Below are positions 10,697 to 22,652 of a stretch of 64,000 nt of DNA, in pieces. This DNA comes from Dipteronia dyeriana (Eukaryota > Streptophyta > Magnoliopsida > Sapindales > Sapindaceae). Made by a program: the position numbers and the translations under genes. The stretch lies in contig CM065298.1 in the NCBI GenBank assembly GCA_032871835.1, positions 94,177,891 to 94,241,890 on the forward strand, read 5' to 3'. Within the stretch, counting starts at the first letter, position 1, and every line of letters starts with the position of its first letter. A model generated the notes under the pieces. It was not told the DNA's origin. It was given only the letters and a program-made list of their open reading frames with translations, and did not search any database.

Positions 10697-12458
10697 TATA
10701 TACTTTGAGTCAAAGAATATAAATCTAATAGTCAACATCCGATAAACTGATAGATCTTAAATTAATTTGATTTGTTGACTATTGTAATCCGAATATTCTA
10801 TGTTTATATATGGTCTTGAAATTGAACTTTTTTTAGTTGATATGGATTTTATTTATTTATTTATTCAACATTTCAACGTGATTAACGCAAGTGGGGTTTT
10901 TTTACTACAAAAATTGTAAAAATATATAAATATTCTTAATTTTATGTAGAATTGTTTAATTGTCAACTGTGATTGTTATAAAATAAATGCTGATATTAAT
11001 ATTTTCATTCTTTAAAATAAATAAAAAGGGTCAAATACGTATAAATTTCATTATTAGTATCATCATTCAATTATTCTTATTTATTGAACTATTATAATTA
11101 GAAGGGTTGACTATAGAGCTGATTAGAAGGAACATTGTATTTTGACTCTAATAAAAAGGCGTCAAGTCGTTTCAAACTTGCAAATGTGTGTTATTAACTA
11201 TTTGTTATACATAAATAAGAAACTATCAATCAATTAAAAAATTGTTTTGCATGGTTAAGAATTTTTAATTTTCCCTTTATTTAATTGTACAAAGAATAAG
11301 ATTCATTTGTGGTTCATGGATAAAGGGTGATCATTCGGGTTATCGTATCGTGTTTTGATATGTTTAACCATACGATCTATAAAATTTATTCTGCCATGAG
11401 TTAAAATTCTAACATGGTTGACCGGTTAATTTATAGATTTGTTAATTTACGTATTTAATTTGTTTTTTAAATTAAAATATTTTTAATGTAATCACACAAT
11501 TTGAATTAACAAATCTCATTCAACAAATGAAAAAAATTGACTATAATATAATTTTCATCCAAAATGAAAATTTAAAAAATCACATGAAAAGTTGATATAA
11601 TTTTTCCATATAAATCTTCCATAATGAAAAAATAATCATGTCGAACGGGGTTATAAGAAACTCAACTTAAACACAAATTCATTTATTAAACGTGTTAACC
11701 CGATAGATAGTGATTCAAACCCAATAATTTCGTGTTGTGTCAGCGATAGTCTTACTCTTATTCACAAATGCATATAATACTTAAGAATATTTAAATATTT
11801 TAAGGTATATAATAAATTACATCAACCTTAATAATGAAAAAGATGTGTTGGGATAAAACCGTAAATGGAGACCATAGTCTCAAATCACAACACCTAAAGT
11901 GGGGTGGGTTCTCCTTCTCGATATAGAAATCAAAAAAGTAACTTAGGAACCATTTGATGTGAATTAATTAAAGCTTGAAATCTCAAATAAGTCTAAACGG
12001 AGTGGGCGTGACTCGTGAGTAGTGACCATGAAACCGCGTGCCACAAAAAAGCGAAAAACGCCAATCAAAGTGGTGGAAATGTGGAATCAATTATCTAGAT
12101 CCACAATGTTATCAAATTTTCAAATGTCAATTGCCGCCCCACAAAAGGACTTATTTGAGGAAAAAAAAAGGAACCGGTTACATTAATCTCTCCTTAAATT
12201 TGTTGTATTATATATGGAAATAACTTTATCTTTAATTAACATTCACTTCCCTCACCGTTAGTATTTAACCGTTAAATGTAAGAGTTGACCATTAAAACAT
12301 ATTAAAAGATAAAAATACTCCTGATTCACCAAAGTTAAAAAATAGAACAAATCTAAAAAGAAAAAAAAACACAAAAAAGCATATCTTCTTCGTTATTTTT
12401 TTTAAAAAAAAATTACGTGTTAAACAAAATTAAAAAAGAAAATTAATAGAAAAAACAT
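10697..12458. other. Intergenic AT-rich DNA
   Basis: No gene recognised. Segments near 11330-11420 and 11690-11750, with GGGTTATCG- and ACCCGATAG-type words in opposite orientation, may be ends of another degenerate element, but I cannot define it. Confidence 0.4.
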
Positions 12459-13120
12459 GGTTTATTGTTTCTACCCAACATTAATAATTTTATTATTTCT
12501 ACCCAATCTTTATTGTGAAGACCCAAATGCCCCTTATTTATTTATTATTTATTTTATTATTCATTTATTCATTATTTGTTGTATTAATTTTCTTTTTGCC
12601 TAAAAAGTTTATATTTTCTCTCTACTTGTTAGGTCACGGTCTACCATTTCTTTTTGTCTGGAAAGTTTTCTTCTCTCTCTCTTTTCTTGTTCACGGTCTA
12701 CAATTATTTTTTTTGTCTGAAATATTTTTTTCGAACCATCGATCTCCCATTTTCGATCTTCATTCTCCGTCATTATGGGTCTCCCATTTGCGCTCATTCA
12801 TCCTTCAATTTCTTGGATCGGTTGTCTCCCATTTCCAAAATACATATCTTTTTTTTTTTCTCTTCATTTTGTTCAAATACAGGTCTCCCATTTTCGATCT
12901 TCATTTTCGCTCATTCGTCATTCAAATTCTGCAATTGGTTGTCTTCCATGTCCGAAATACAATTAAATCAAAAATCTCACTTCAATTTCTACCATAGTTG
13001 AAACTGTAAAGCTATTTTTTTGTCTCTATAAATCACATAAAACCCATATAGAGGAGATTCAGTTTTTGGTTCGAATTTCAGGGATTGAGATTTGTATTAT
13101 ACAGATTTTTGCTTAGGTTT

Positions 13121-13210
13121 TTATGATGAATCAAGATTCTCCAGGTCCTTCTTCTAGAGGTATGTATTATAAACCCTATTTTAATTTGTTTTATATGCAG
13201 ATTTAATGAT
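13121..13210 (+). repeat. Exon-like segment, copy 1 of a dispersed duplication
   Basis: Starts ATGATGAATCAAGATTCTCC, then GGTCCTTCTTCTAGAGGTAT and a run to TTTATATGCAGATTTAATGA. Copy 2 is at about 14531-14617 (GATGAATTGAGATGATGCGG, then GGTCCTTCTTCTAAAGGTAT). Both contain donor-like AGGTAT and TTTGTTT...AG words. Each copy precedes a minisatellite block, so a unit of about 1.4 kb appears to have duplicated. Confidence 0.6.
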
Positions 13211-13689
13211 AAATGCCAAATTTAGTAAACATTAATTTGGGGAGAATATATGTGTAAAGTTTTCTGTTTTTTTTTTTAAAGTTGCTCGATTGATTCTGAA
13301 TCAAATAAGATTTTTAAAATTGACTCATTGTATTCTGTAAAAATTAATTGGTATGCTGCTGAATGAATAATATTCAAGTTAAATGGACATGTTTTGATTT
13401 GTCAAAGCTAGTATTCTTGCTTCTCTGAACTATTGAGGGTTCTTGATGGTAATAATGCTTTATGTATCTTATGCAAACAAAAGAGATAGCCATCAGGAAA
13501 ATTTATCTACTTGTTTCCGTATATGAAAAATTTATGGATCAATTCTGCTTTTATACTTTTCATAACGATTTGAATGCATTTTCATGTTTAATTTTCCTTA
13601 TCATGATACCACTTTTGAAATATATTTCTTCATAAGGATGTTGGTTAAGGTAGAGACTAATATACACTGTAATAATCTATTCTATATTG

Positions 13690-14235
13690 CCACATGGTGT
13701 GTTCATTGCAGCAACCCATTTGCAGTGGTGTATTTAAGTGTTTTAGTATGATGTGTTTAATTGATATGCAGTGGTGTGGTTAATAAATTTGTCCAATGTG
13801 TTTGATTGGGTTACACCTGGTGTGTTTTATTGATTTGTCCCGTTGTGTTTAATTGTGTTACACTTGTTGTGTTTAAGTAGGTTGCTCTGGTATCTTTAAT
13901 TGATTTGCCCAGGTGTGTTTAATCGGGTTACACCTGGTGTGTTTAATTTGGATTGCTATAGTGTGTTTAATCGGATCACACCTAGTGTGTTTAATCTGGA
14001 TTGCCCTAGTGTGTTTAATTGGGTTGCACTGATGCGTTTAAATGATTTTTCATGATGTGTTTAATTGATTTATACATGGTGATGCCCTGATGTATTTAAT
14101 TGGTTTACACCGACGTGTTTAATTGGTTCGCCTTGGTGTATTTGATTGGTTTGGACCGGCGTGTTTAATTAGGTTGCTCATGTGTGTTTAGTTGGGTTGC
14201 AGCGATGTGTTTTATTTGTTACACCTTGTTTTATA
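13690..14235 (+). repeat. TGTGTTTAATTGG minisatellite, block 1
   Basis: About 20 imperfect direct copies of a 24-32 bp unit built on TGTGTTTAATTGG followed by TTGCACTGG-, TTACACCTGG- or TTGCCCTGG-like spacers. Unit length varies. It is not a coding repeat in any frame I can follow. Confidence 0.9.
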
Positions 14236-14399
14236 TGTGACATAAATGTAAGTGTCAAGAACTAATGCAAAACAGATAACAACTCACACCAATCAAACAC
14301 ACAATACAATTGTTGCAGGAAGTTATAGGCTTGTTGTTTTACCTCATTTTCTTTATAAAAAAACAAAAAACAAAAAAATCACCAACTAGTTTGAAGATT

Positions 14400-14535
14400 T
14401 TTTTTTCAAACAGCTATACGTTTTTCCCACATTCATTTTTTCAAACAACTATACGTTTTTCCCACCTTCTGATTTGACTTTGTATTTCACGGATTTGACT
14501 TTGTATTTCACGGATTTGACTTCGTATTTCATGAT
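14400..14535 (+). repeat. Two short tandem repeats between the minisatellite blocks
   Basis: A ~36-bp unit containing CTATACGTTTTTCCCAC occurs twice (14402-14463). It is followed by three to four copies of a 21-bp unit, GATTTGACTTTGTATTTCAC with G (about 14470-14532). Confidence 0.85.
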
Positions 14536-14617
14536 GAATTGAGATGATGCGGGTCCTTCTTCTAAAGGTATAATTTTGAAACTCTATGTTAATTTGTTTC
14601 ATTTGTAGATTTGATGA
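14531..14617 (+). repeat. Exon-like segment, copy 2 of a dispersed duplication
   Basis: Diverged copy of 13121-13210; see that entry. It directly precedes the second minisatellite block. Confidence 0.6.
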
Positions 14618-14645
14618 TGAATTTAGGTTGAAGAAGATGGTTTGC

Positions 14646-15165
14646 ATCGATGTGTTTAATTGATTAATCGTGGTGTGTTTAATTGATTAATTGTGGTGTA
14701 TTTAATTTGTTTGCCCTGGTATGTTTAATTTGGTTTGACCTGGTGTGTTTAATTGAGTGCAGTGTGTTTAATTGGGTTACCCCAATGTGTTTAATTGGTT
14801 TGTAATGATGTGTTTAATTGGTTTGTGTGTTTAATTGGGTTGTCCTAGTGTGCAGTGGTGTGTTTAATTTGGTTCGCTCCGGTGTGTTTAACTGGGTTGC
14901 TCTGGTGCGTTTAATTTAGTGTATAGTGGTGTGTTTAATTTGGTTCATCCCGGTGTGTTTAATTGGGTCGCACCAGTGTGTTTAATTGGTTTACCGTTGT
15001 GTGTTTAATTGGTTTACCGTGGTGTGTTTAATTTGGTTTACCATTGTGTGTTTATTTGGTTTGCCCTTGTGTGTTTAATTGAGGTTGCATTGGTGTGTTT
15101 AATTGGGTTGCCCCAATATGTTTAATCGGGTTGCCCTAATATATTTAGTTGGTTGCATCTTGTTT
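14646..15165 (+). repeat. TGTGTTTAATTGG minisatellite, block 2
   Basis: About 20 direct copies of the same unit as block 1, in the same orientation, e.g. GTGTGTTTAATTGGGTTGCC. It ends about 50 bases before the transposase fragment that starts near 15217. Confidence 0.9.
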
Positions 15166-15216
15166 AATGTAGGACTGGTTTAATAAACTGACATCTAAAT
15201 GTGAGATTTTTATTGG

Positions 15217-15380
15217 TTGAAATACAAGAATATAACCAACGAAATTTGTAGGTTTTGTAAAAAGAAATTTATCTATTTCAGTTCTGATTTCTACAAAAAA
15301 AGCACCTGGTTGGAAAGCTATTCCAGTGTCATTTTTCCCATTGGACACCCAAGCGAATGCAAAAAAACGAAAAATCGTGT
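15217..15380 (+). pseudogene. MULE transposase C-terminal fragment
   Basis: The plus-strand frame reads FSSDFYKKSTWLESYSSV and then FPIGHPSEC. This parallels the stretch after the SWIM motif of the MULE transposase at 32.0 kb in this window (LCADYYK, then YSIPIIPVGHPSTW in its less damaged frame). In this family that segment lies between the SWIM zinc finger and the basic tail with a zinc knuckle. Upstream catalytic exons are not recognisable here, so it is a relic. Identification rests on this internal comparison. Confidence 0.55.
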
Positions 15381-16559
15381 TTGTATTATTAAGCATTATG
15401 TTGAATTTTTTATGAATTTGGTTGTATTTCATGAACTATGTTGAAATTATATTTCATGAACTGTTAGTAAGGATTTTATATTTTGTTGAAAACACTTGCT
15501 TTGAAATTGTGATGAAACTAATGTTGATGATTATTTATTGATAAAACAGATTATTTATTAAGGATTTTACATTTTGTATGAAGCATGTCATTTGTTAACA
15601 GATTTTGTGTGTTAAAAATGGAAAATTTGGGTGTGTTAATAATCTACCACCATCCACCAAAATTACCAGATTTGTTGCAACTCCATCAAGGAAAAAAAAA
15701 TAAAATTAACACATGACAAAATTCTACTGAAAGATTTTTCATGTATTGAAATTGAGGCAACAACACGATTATAATCCTAAACATTATATGATATAGACAT
15801 TATATGATATGACCATAATGTCTAAACAATAAAAACCCTGCATTAATTTGTAGAAAAAATACTAATGACAAATTGAAATGTAAAAATTACAATACTCAAC
15901 ATTATTGGAATATATTTAGGCATAGTCACTAAATCACCCCATCGGCTTGAATTTTCTACACTAATCCACTCATTCCGAACATTCACATATTTATCGGTTC
16001 CGTTCTGCCCACTAATTGTACACCTGTTTTGAGGTTGGACAGGCGATCTCCTCTTCTCGGGGTTCGCACTTTCGGCCCTTCTTCTATTCATTGAAAAAAT
16101 GAAAAATTAGTTTCATAATTGTCAATGTTCAATCAACAACCAATTACAAAAGATTGGGTTTGTCTAGTTACAAATAAAAACTTAGTTTAATAATTGTCAA
16201 TGCTTCACAAATCTGAGTATTTTTTTCTCTACAAGACTGAATGGTCTCTTTAAGACACTGCACAAATTGGCTAAATAACACACTCATCTTGATTCTCATC
16301 ATTTCTTTCACATTTCTTTCCACCATTTAAACACCACATAGTTGAGATACACAAGCGGGTTGTTTTCTATTTTAAGAGAAAAATAATATCAACTTCATTA
16401 GCAGGTGTGTCGGTATTTCAACATATGGGTTCATTAGATTTCATTCCAACTAACTTTAATAGTTTAATTGGAAAATATAAAAAAACAGAACAACAAATGA
16501 CATCACAACTTATGATTCACAAGTGCACCAGAAGAAGTAGAAATTCATGTTCATGTCTT
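15381..16559. other. Unrecognised part of the degenerate MULE region
   Basis: AT-rich DNA. A minus-strand open frame at 15843-16091 starts with a basic stretch (MNRRRAESANPEKRRSPVQP) but matches no family I know. It may be a relic exon or chance. Confidence 0.35.
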
Positions 16560-16912
16560 GGTTGCTAAACAATTAAACACACTAAAAAACACATCATTGC
16601 TAAACAATTAAACACACTAAAACACACATCATTGCTAAACAATTAAACACACCAGTCATAACCCATTAAACACACCCGTTCACAACAATTAAACACATCA
16701 GTCATATCAAATTAAACATACCAGTCATAACACCAGTTATAACCCATTCAACACACCAGTTCATACTCAATTAAAACCACCAGTCATAACCTATTAAACA
16801 CACCCATTCACAACAATTAAACACACCAGTTCATACCCAATTTCACATCATTAATGAAATGAAACAATAAAAAACACACAATTTCACATAATTAAAACAC
16901 ACCAGTTCACAA
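16560..16912 (-). repeat. Inverted minisatellite block of the TGTGTTTAATTGG family
   Basis: Repeats of AATTAAACACACCAGTCATA and AATTAAACACACTAAAACAC, which are the reverse complement of the unit at 13.7-15.2 kb. The two blocks therefore face each other across about 1.4 kb containing the transposase fragment. Confidence 0.85.
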
Positions 16913-18676
16913 CAACTCATTGACTGGAGTAATATTTTAACATTCCAGTTGCTTCCAAATTCTATTATTATCAATATTAAAAAAAAACTGTAAATTTATT
17001 CAAGAGCCAAAGACCAAACACCACACCAGACTGTCCCAAAAACAAACACCCAAGCTGCCACCACAAAGCAACCAGAAGCTTCAATAACACAGGGTAAAAA
17101 ACATGGCAGTCTCACGGTAAAAAACAACAAACAAAAACAAGACCAACAAAAAACAACAACCAACAACAAAAACAGACAAAACAATAAGCTACACAGGGTA
17201 ACCATGAAGCAACCAGTTGTCAAAAACACCAATGGTACGGATATCCACATGTGAGAAAAAAAAAAGAAGCAACGAACAATCAGTCGCCAAAAAAAGCAAT
17301 GAAGCAATCAATTGTGGAAAAAAAAGAAAATATTATGACAAAAAGGTTGAGAGGTATTCGAACATATCATGGAAAAAGGTTGAGAGGTTAAGACCATTAA
17401 ATCTTGCAATAATGCTGCTTTTGGAAACTGTTCTACCAAATATCTGACTGTCAAATTGCATCAAGAAAAAAAAACTTTGTATCAAGTACCGACTTACTTA
17501 CACCATAATCTAGTACTCTACTAGTTGAGAGAGTTCTCCATTCATCACAGTCAAACAAATATTATAACTTTCTAAGAATAAATCTATAGTTCAAAATCAA
17601 CATTACTCTGCTCATTCCTGATTGACAGGTATCGACTGAAATCTCCTAAAATTATTTAGATCCTAAACTCAGTTTTCATGAAACATATGCACTCATATAC
17701 ATAGTTAACAACCTCTACCAGTTGTTCATTACATCATCCCAACATCCATTTAGTTAAATAATTCGTTCAATCCATCATATAAATGGATGGTGGAGATTCA
17801 TTCATTTAAACAAAAAAGAAAAAGAAACATTTTTTTAATTAATATTAAAAATAATTAAAAAAACAAAACAAAACAAATTAAAATTAAAAAATATATATAA
17901 AAAACTAAATCTTTTTTCTCTCTCACTCGATCATCTTCCCTCTTTCTCAATCTCTCTAATCTTTCTCTCTCTCACTAAAAAGAAAGGAAAAAACTGGTGG
18001 AGATCCAGATCGATCAATGAGACCGTTGGTTGGCGGAAGGATGAAGATCGGAGATCTCCATGGTCGGATTAAGAAGTTGTGGTGGGTTCTTCGATTGGAG
18101 GCGATTTGAAAGGGATGAGAGGTTGAGACGGTGAAGATGAGTTGTATAAGGATATGGGTTCATTGGTGTCCTCTTTAGAGTTGTCCATTTCAGAGAAAAG
18201 GAGAAGTTTGAAGAAGAATAAATTTTCTCTAGTAATAGAGAGCTTCAATTTTTTTATTTTTTTTATGATGATGAAGAAGAGAAAGGAAGACATTTTGGAT
18301 TGTTGTGTTGAGTTGGTATTTTTTTTTTGTGAGGTGGTAGTGTGAAGACATGTACTTATGTGTGTGTGAATCTTTTTTTTTTATGTCAACAGAGGAGGAT
18401 GGAGATCGGAGATCTAGATGTTTGTGGAGATCCGATCTGGAATCCAATCCCAGATCCGATTAGTTTTGATTGATGTTGTTTGTTGGGTGTTGGAGTTGAG
18501 AATTGATAAAGATTTGGGTTTGATAAAAACTGTAAAGGCTGTGTAAGAAATATTATTGTGACTAAACGATTTTACAGATACTTTATGATGTATTATATTA
18601 ATTGGTGCACAACACATGTCCTTTGATTTTTTGATTAGCAGATTGTGATTTTCACTTTATTTTTTTTTTATATTAA
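16913..18676. other. Unassigned DNA with CT-rich leader-like stretch
   Basis: Includes an A/C-rich stretch (17080-17200) and a CT-rich run near 17918-17978, followed by GGAGATC/GGAGATCT-rich DNA (18000-18440). It resembles the leader regions of the MULEs elsewhere in the window, but I could not identify coding exons. Confidence 0.35.
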
Positions 18677-19044
18677 GGGTCCGTCCTGCAAGCGTTTTTC
18701 AGTTGCTGTTTTTCAAAAATAAAAATGAAAATGAAAACAGTATTTTTGGTTTCATTTTCGATTTCTGAAAACGCGTCTGGTAGCAAATACTGAAAGCTGT
18801 ATTTTGAAAATGAAAACGGAAAAAACGCGTCTGGTAGGTTAACCGAAAACTATCAAAAATTGAAATATCAATTTTAGTATTTTGTTTAATATTATTACAA
18901 CTATAAACAAATTGATTAAATAATTAACCAATATAATTTTTGTATTGTAATTTTTAAATTAAACAAAAGTAACGCATCAAAAACTAATTCAAAAAAACAT
19001 ATCAAAAAAATGAATTAATCAAAACTAAATATATTAAATATTAG

Positions 19045-19290
19045 TACATATATTATAATTCATATTATAATAATATATATATTATTTTATATATTAAAAA
19101 TTATTATATTTTTTATATATGAAATATTATTATATTTTTATATATAGTAATACATAATATATGACATTATATCCCATGTAAATATATTATTATAATATAA
19201 TTGTATTTTATATTATAATAATATATATATTATTTTATATATTAAAAATTATTATATTTTTTATATTATATTTTTATATATAGTAATACA
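19045..19290. repeat. Direct duplication of ~90 bp in the TA-rich core
   Basis: The stretch starting near 19055 (ATATTATAATAATATATATA) and ending in AATTATTATATTTTTTATAT recurs near 19208, about 150 bases downstream, almost unchanged. Confidence 0.75.
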
Positions 19291-19309
19291 TAATTTATGA
19301 CATTATATC

Positions 19310-19605
19310 CTTTATATATATATATATATATATATAGTATTAATATACATATATATATATATATAATATATATATATATAATAATATTATATATATATAT
19401 ATTATTTCATAATATTTACATAATTATAAAATATTATATATTATAATATATAATATTTATATATAGTAATATATATAATATTGATAATATATCAATATTA
19501 TATATTAATTTACTAATTATGTAATTATAATATATAATATTTTATATTATAATATATATTATTATTATAATATATATAATAATAATAATTATTATATATA
19601 TATAA
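19310..19605. repeat. TA-rich microsatellite and satellite-like core
   Basis: Dense TA dinucleotide and ATAAT/ATATT runs with strong self-complementarity. This is low-complexity DNA inside the Harbinger element. Confidence 0.85.
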
Positions 19606-19880
19606 GAGGGGCACTTTGGTAATTTAAAAATCTTGTTCCGTCTTGTCCTAGTTATATCAAACACATAACAGTACAATTAATAGTTTAAGCTTTTTTTTTA
19701 ATATAAAAAAAAATGAAAAACAAGTATTTTGTGTTTTTCAAATCTTTCACTTTTAACACTGGTTTTGTTTTTCATTTTTAGAAAATAAAATGAAAAACGG
19801 TTAACGAACACGTTTTTGAAATCGTTTTTGAAAAATAAAAGCGAAAACGGACTGAAAAACAGTTGCAGGAAGGGACCTAA

Positions 19881-21908
19881 GATTTTACGTTTGACCGTAA
19901 TTTGTAAGCCCTTTTCTGATTTGCATTGATATTTGTTCTAGGTTAGTTTGATTGTTATCATATTTGATGTAAGGTCTTTCTGAATTTCATCGAAGTTGTG
20001 ATTTTTTTTATCAGATGTATATACATACATATATACATATATACATATATATAACTTTAAAAGTAGTCAAAAAATTAGTAGGTTTATTGTTTTTATCCAA
20101 GATTAACATTTTTATTGTTTCTACCCAAATTTCCACTATTGAGACAAAATTGCCCTTCAGTAAAATATGAATTCAAAACAAAAAAATACAAATGATAATT
20201 AAATTCAATTAATAGACAAATGAAATTAAAAAAAAGGAAAAAGAAACATGAAAAGATCGACACTTTTTAAAAGTCAATTGTTTCAGTGTTTTAAACAAAC
20301 CACAAAGAGAGACCAGAGTCCACAAGATCCGGCGACGAACATCCGATGACGATGAAGACCATAAAGACCCGACGACACGACGGTGAAGACGGAGGGAAGA
20401 GCAAGAACTGACTCGACCTTGATAGAGAGACGACAGAGAGATGTCCCTGACCTAAAGACGAGCGACTGTGACCACCGAAGAGAGAGAAGAGGCAATCGAC
20501 TTTGATTCCAGCCATCGGTGTGGAAGAAACAAAAAGGTGTGTACTTCATTTTTACATTTGATTCTAGGGTTTCTTTTAATTTGTATTTTTGGTTACATTT
20601 GTGCATTTAAGATGGAGTTAATTTTGATTTCGAATTTGATTTCAAAATTGATTTTGATTTGATTTTGATTTAGATTTGAGTTGATTTTGATTTATATACA
20701 CCAACTCGTGTAAATATTTCAATTAATTCAATATAGCGTTTGCTTTCTGTTTTCAATTAAGTGTTATCGTTTGAGGTTTTGTGTTGCTTTGGTTGGTTGA
20801 ATTTCGTTAATTGTTGTCGACCATAATTCTGATGTTGTGCACTGTTTGGTTGTGGAGAAAGTCCATCCATTAATTCTTAAGAAACGGATGTTAATAATTT
20901 TTTAATATACCTTTGGATTAGTCTTTGTCATGGGGATAACTGTGGATTTGTATTTTCTTTTCAATATCTCCATTAATTATTGGGATAACTGTGGATTTGT
21001 CTTTGTTACGTTATTTCAATATACATTGTTATTCATTTTGACAGATTTCATATTTTGTGTTGAAGTCATTGAATTTGAATTTGTACTTCATAGTTATTTA
21101 TTATGTGATTTTAATACTTAGTACATCTAGTTTGATGCTACCAATTACTCCCATGAAGGCTTGTTTGAGTGGATTGTGAAATGAACGACCCTGAACAGAT
21201 TTTCATTTTCTAATACTTGTGCCTTGATTGGTTTGGTTTTCATTTTCAGCATCAACTTGGTTTGGTTTAGGCACAAACACATCGTGTTCTCCAACTTTGG
21301 TGACATCTTCTGGTAAGCGTGCTTTGTTTGTTTTCTATTTTATCTATTTTTGTTACATGAATTATACTCTGGTAGCATTATCTGTTTGTCTAATTTTTTA
21401 AAAAAGTTTCCAATTTTTTTTTAAAATAGTTTTTACCTTTTTCTGAAGTTATAAAAATAAATAGACATACTTAAGGGTATTTTGGATATTTATATGGTTT
21501 AATAAGATCAAAGATTAAGTCTGACGGCCGTTGATTGACGATAGGAAAATTAGGTGTCAATTAATAATAAAGTTGTTTTCGTATATAATAAATCAAACCT
21601 CGACAGATTGGCCTAATTAGTAAATAAAAAAAAAAAAGCTTCGAATAGGTTGATGGTGTTGCACTTGCTGCACTCTGGATCATTGGATGGTGTGCGGGTT
21701 GTATTATATGGGGCCCAGATAGCACGTGTGGAATTGAGAAGAATAGACGGGTGGGCTGGTTTGGGTTGGGTTTCGGGACGGGGGCTGCTGAGTCTATTCT
21801 TGTATAAGATATTGAGATGTGCTTGGTAGGGTTCCAGATCCATTAAAACATTTGAATCAATGAGAGAATCCCATTTTTAGTAAAAAGAAAAAAGAAAAAA
21901 AAAAGACT
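19881..21908. other. Intergenic DNA with a MULE-terminus-like sequence
   Basis: GGTTTATTGTTTTTATCC at 20073 resembles the sequence at 12460 and the inverted one near 41095. It is followed, as at 12460, by a second TTTATTGTTTCTACCCA word. The next 500 bases include GC-richer DNA (20300-20510) similar in style to a MULE leader. No coding exon is supported. The segment from 21640 to 21840 has a higher GC content than its flanks but no recognised product. Confidence 0.35.
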
Positions 21909-22059
21909 TTATATATGTTCTCATTTCATTTGTAAAGAAAAGTAGATCAGCTAAACCTTAATAAATCAACAGAAGCTCTCTCATATTGCTAGTCTCGTTC
22001 TCTTACTCTCACTTTATTTTATTATTTATTTAATTTATTATTTATTTTAATTTATAACA
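21909..22059 (+). repeat. Truncated 5' LTR of the copia element
   Basis: Matches the 3' LTR from TATATATGTTCTCATTTCAT to the terminal TAACA. The junction sequence after the LTR, CGTTATCCTCACGA, occupies the primer-binding position. Several substitutions separate the two LTRs over the shared ~150 bases (roughly 5-6% by eye), so the insertion is not recent. Confidence 0.85.
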
Positions 22060-22087
22060 CGTTATCCTCACGATACTGTTATTTTTA

Positions 22088-22390
22088 GAATCTGAAGTTT
22101 CTCAATTTTATTTCCATTGAAAACTGAAGTTTCTAAATTTATTTTCAGAACCTGAAGTTTTTTAATTTTATTTCCATTGAAACCTGAAGTTTCTAAATTT
22201 ATTTTCAGAACCCGAAGTTTATGAATTTTATTTCCATTGGAACATGAAGTTCCTAAATTTATTTCCAAAATCCGGAGCTTCTGAATTTATTACCATTTGG
22301 AACCTGAAGTTCCTAAATTTATTTTCAGAACCCGAAGCTTCTGAATTTATTATTACTAAAACCTGAAACTTCTAGATTTTTATTTATCAA
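22088..22390 (+). repeat. 60-bp tandem repeat in the copia leader
   Basis: About five copies of a 60-bp unit, each made of two related ~30-bp halves containing CTGAAGTTTCTAAATTTATT- and GAAGTTT.TGAATTTTATTTCC-like words. The array lies between the 5' LTR and gag. Confidence 0.9.
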
Positions 22391-22652
22391 TACAAGAACC
22401 TGTAGTTCTGGATTTTGTTTCTCGCATTTTATTTACTTTTACGCAATTTACTTTCTCACAATTTATTTATTTTTACGTAATTTTTATTTAAACAATTTGG
22501 TCACTCATCCAAATATCTGAAGTTTATGGATTTATTTATCATTACTGGAACATGAAACTTTTAGATTTATTTACTCACAAATATTCCTTTATATATCTGA
22601 AAATTTAAATTCTTCGAATTTTTATCAGACCAGAAGTTCTGACTCCGATTGT

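Larger units (their letters stand above)
12459..16912. mobile_element. Degenerate MULE region carrying TGTGTTTAATTGG minisatellites
   Basis: The left border is set at GGTTTATTGTTTCTACCC (12460), a terminal-like sequence that recurs at 20072 and, inverted, near 41060-41095. Inside are two large minisatellite blocks, a duplicated exon-like segment, a MULE transposase C-terminal fragment at about 15217-15380 and an inverted minisatellite block. The right border is uncertain, and no target duplication is found. This is an inference from the transposase fragment plus the parallel with the two MULEs at 28-41 kb. Confidence 0.45.
18674..19880. mobile_element. PIF/Harbinger-type element with TAA target duplication
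   Basis: The element spans 18677-19877. The left end is GGGTCCGTCCTGCAAGCG, and the right end in reverse complement is GGTCCCTTCCTGCAACTG; both run on into GTTTTTCAG-like sequence. TAA flanks it on both sides (18674-18676, 19878-19880). A 3-bp TAA/TTA duplication with short inverted ends is diagnostic of PIF/Harbinger. No transposase is found. The core (about 19040-19610) is almost pure A/T. Confidence 0.8.

Noticed and set aside
12515..12997. 160-codon plus-strand open frame rich in Phe and Leu
   Set aside because: It arises from T-rich leader-like DNA, with overlapping frames of the same kind; no domain or codon signal.
16996..17307. 103-codon minus-strand open frame with hydrophobic stretches
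   Set aside because: The DNA is A/C-rich low complexity, and the apparent membrane segments come from Phe/Leu/Val codons in that bias.
19310..19605. Centromeric or telomeric satellite
   Set aside because: The tract is short, lies inside a TAA-flanked transposon, and has no fixed satellite unit.
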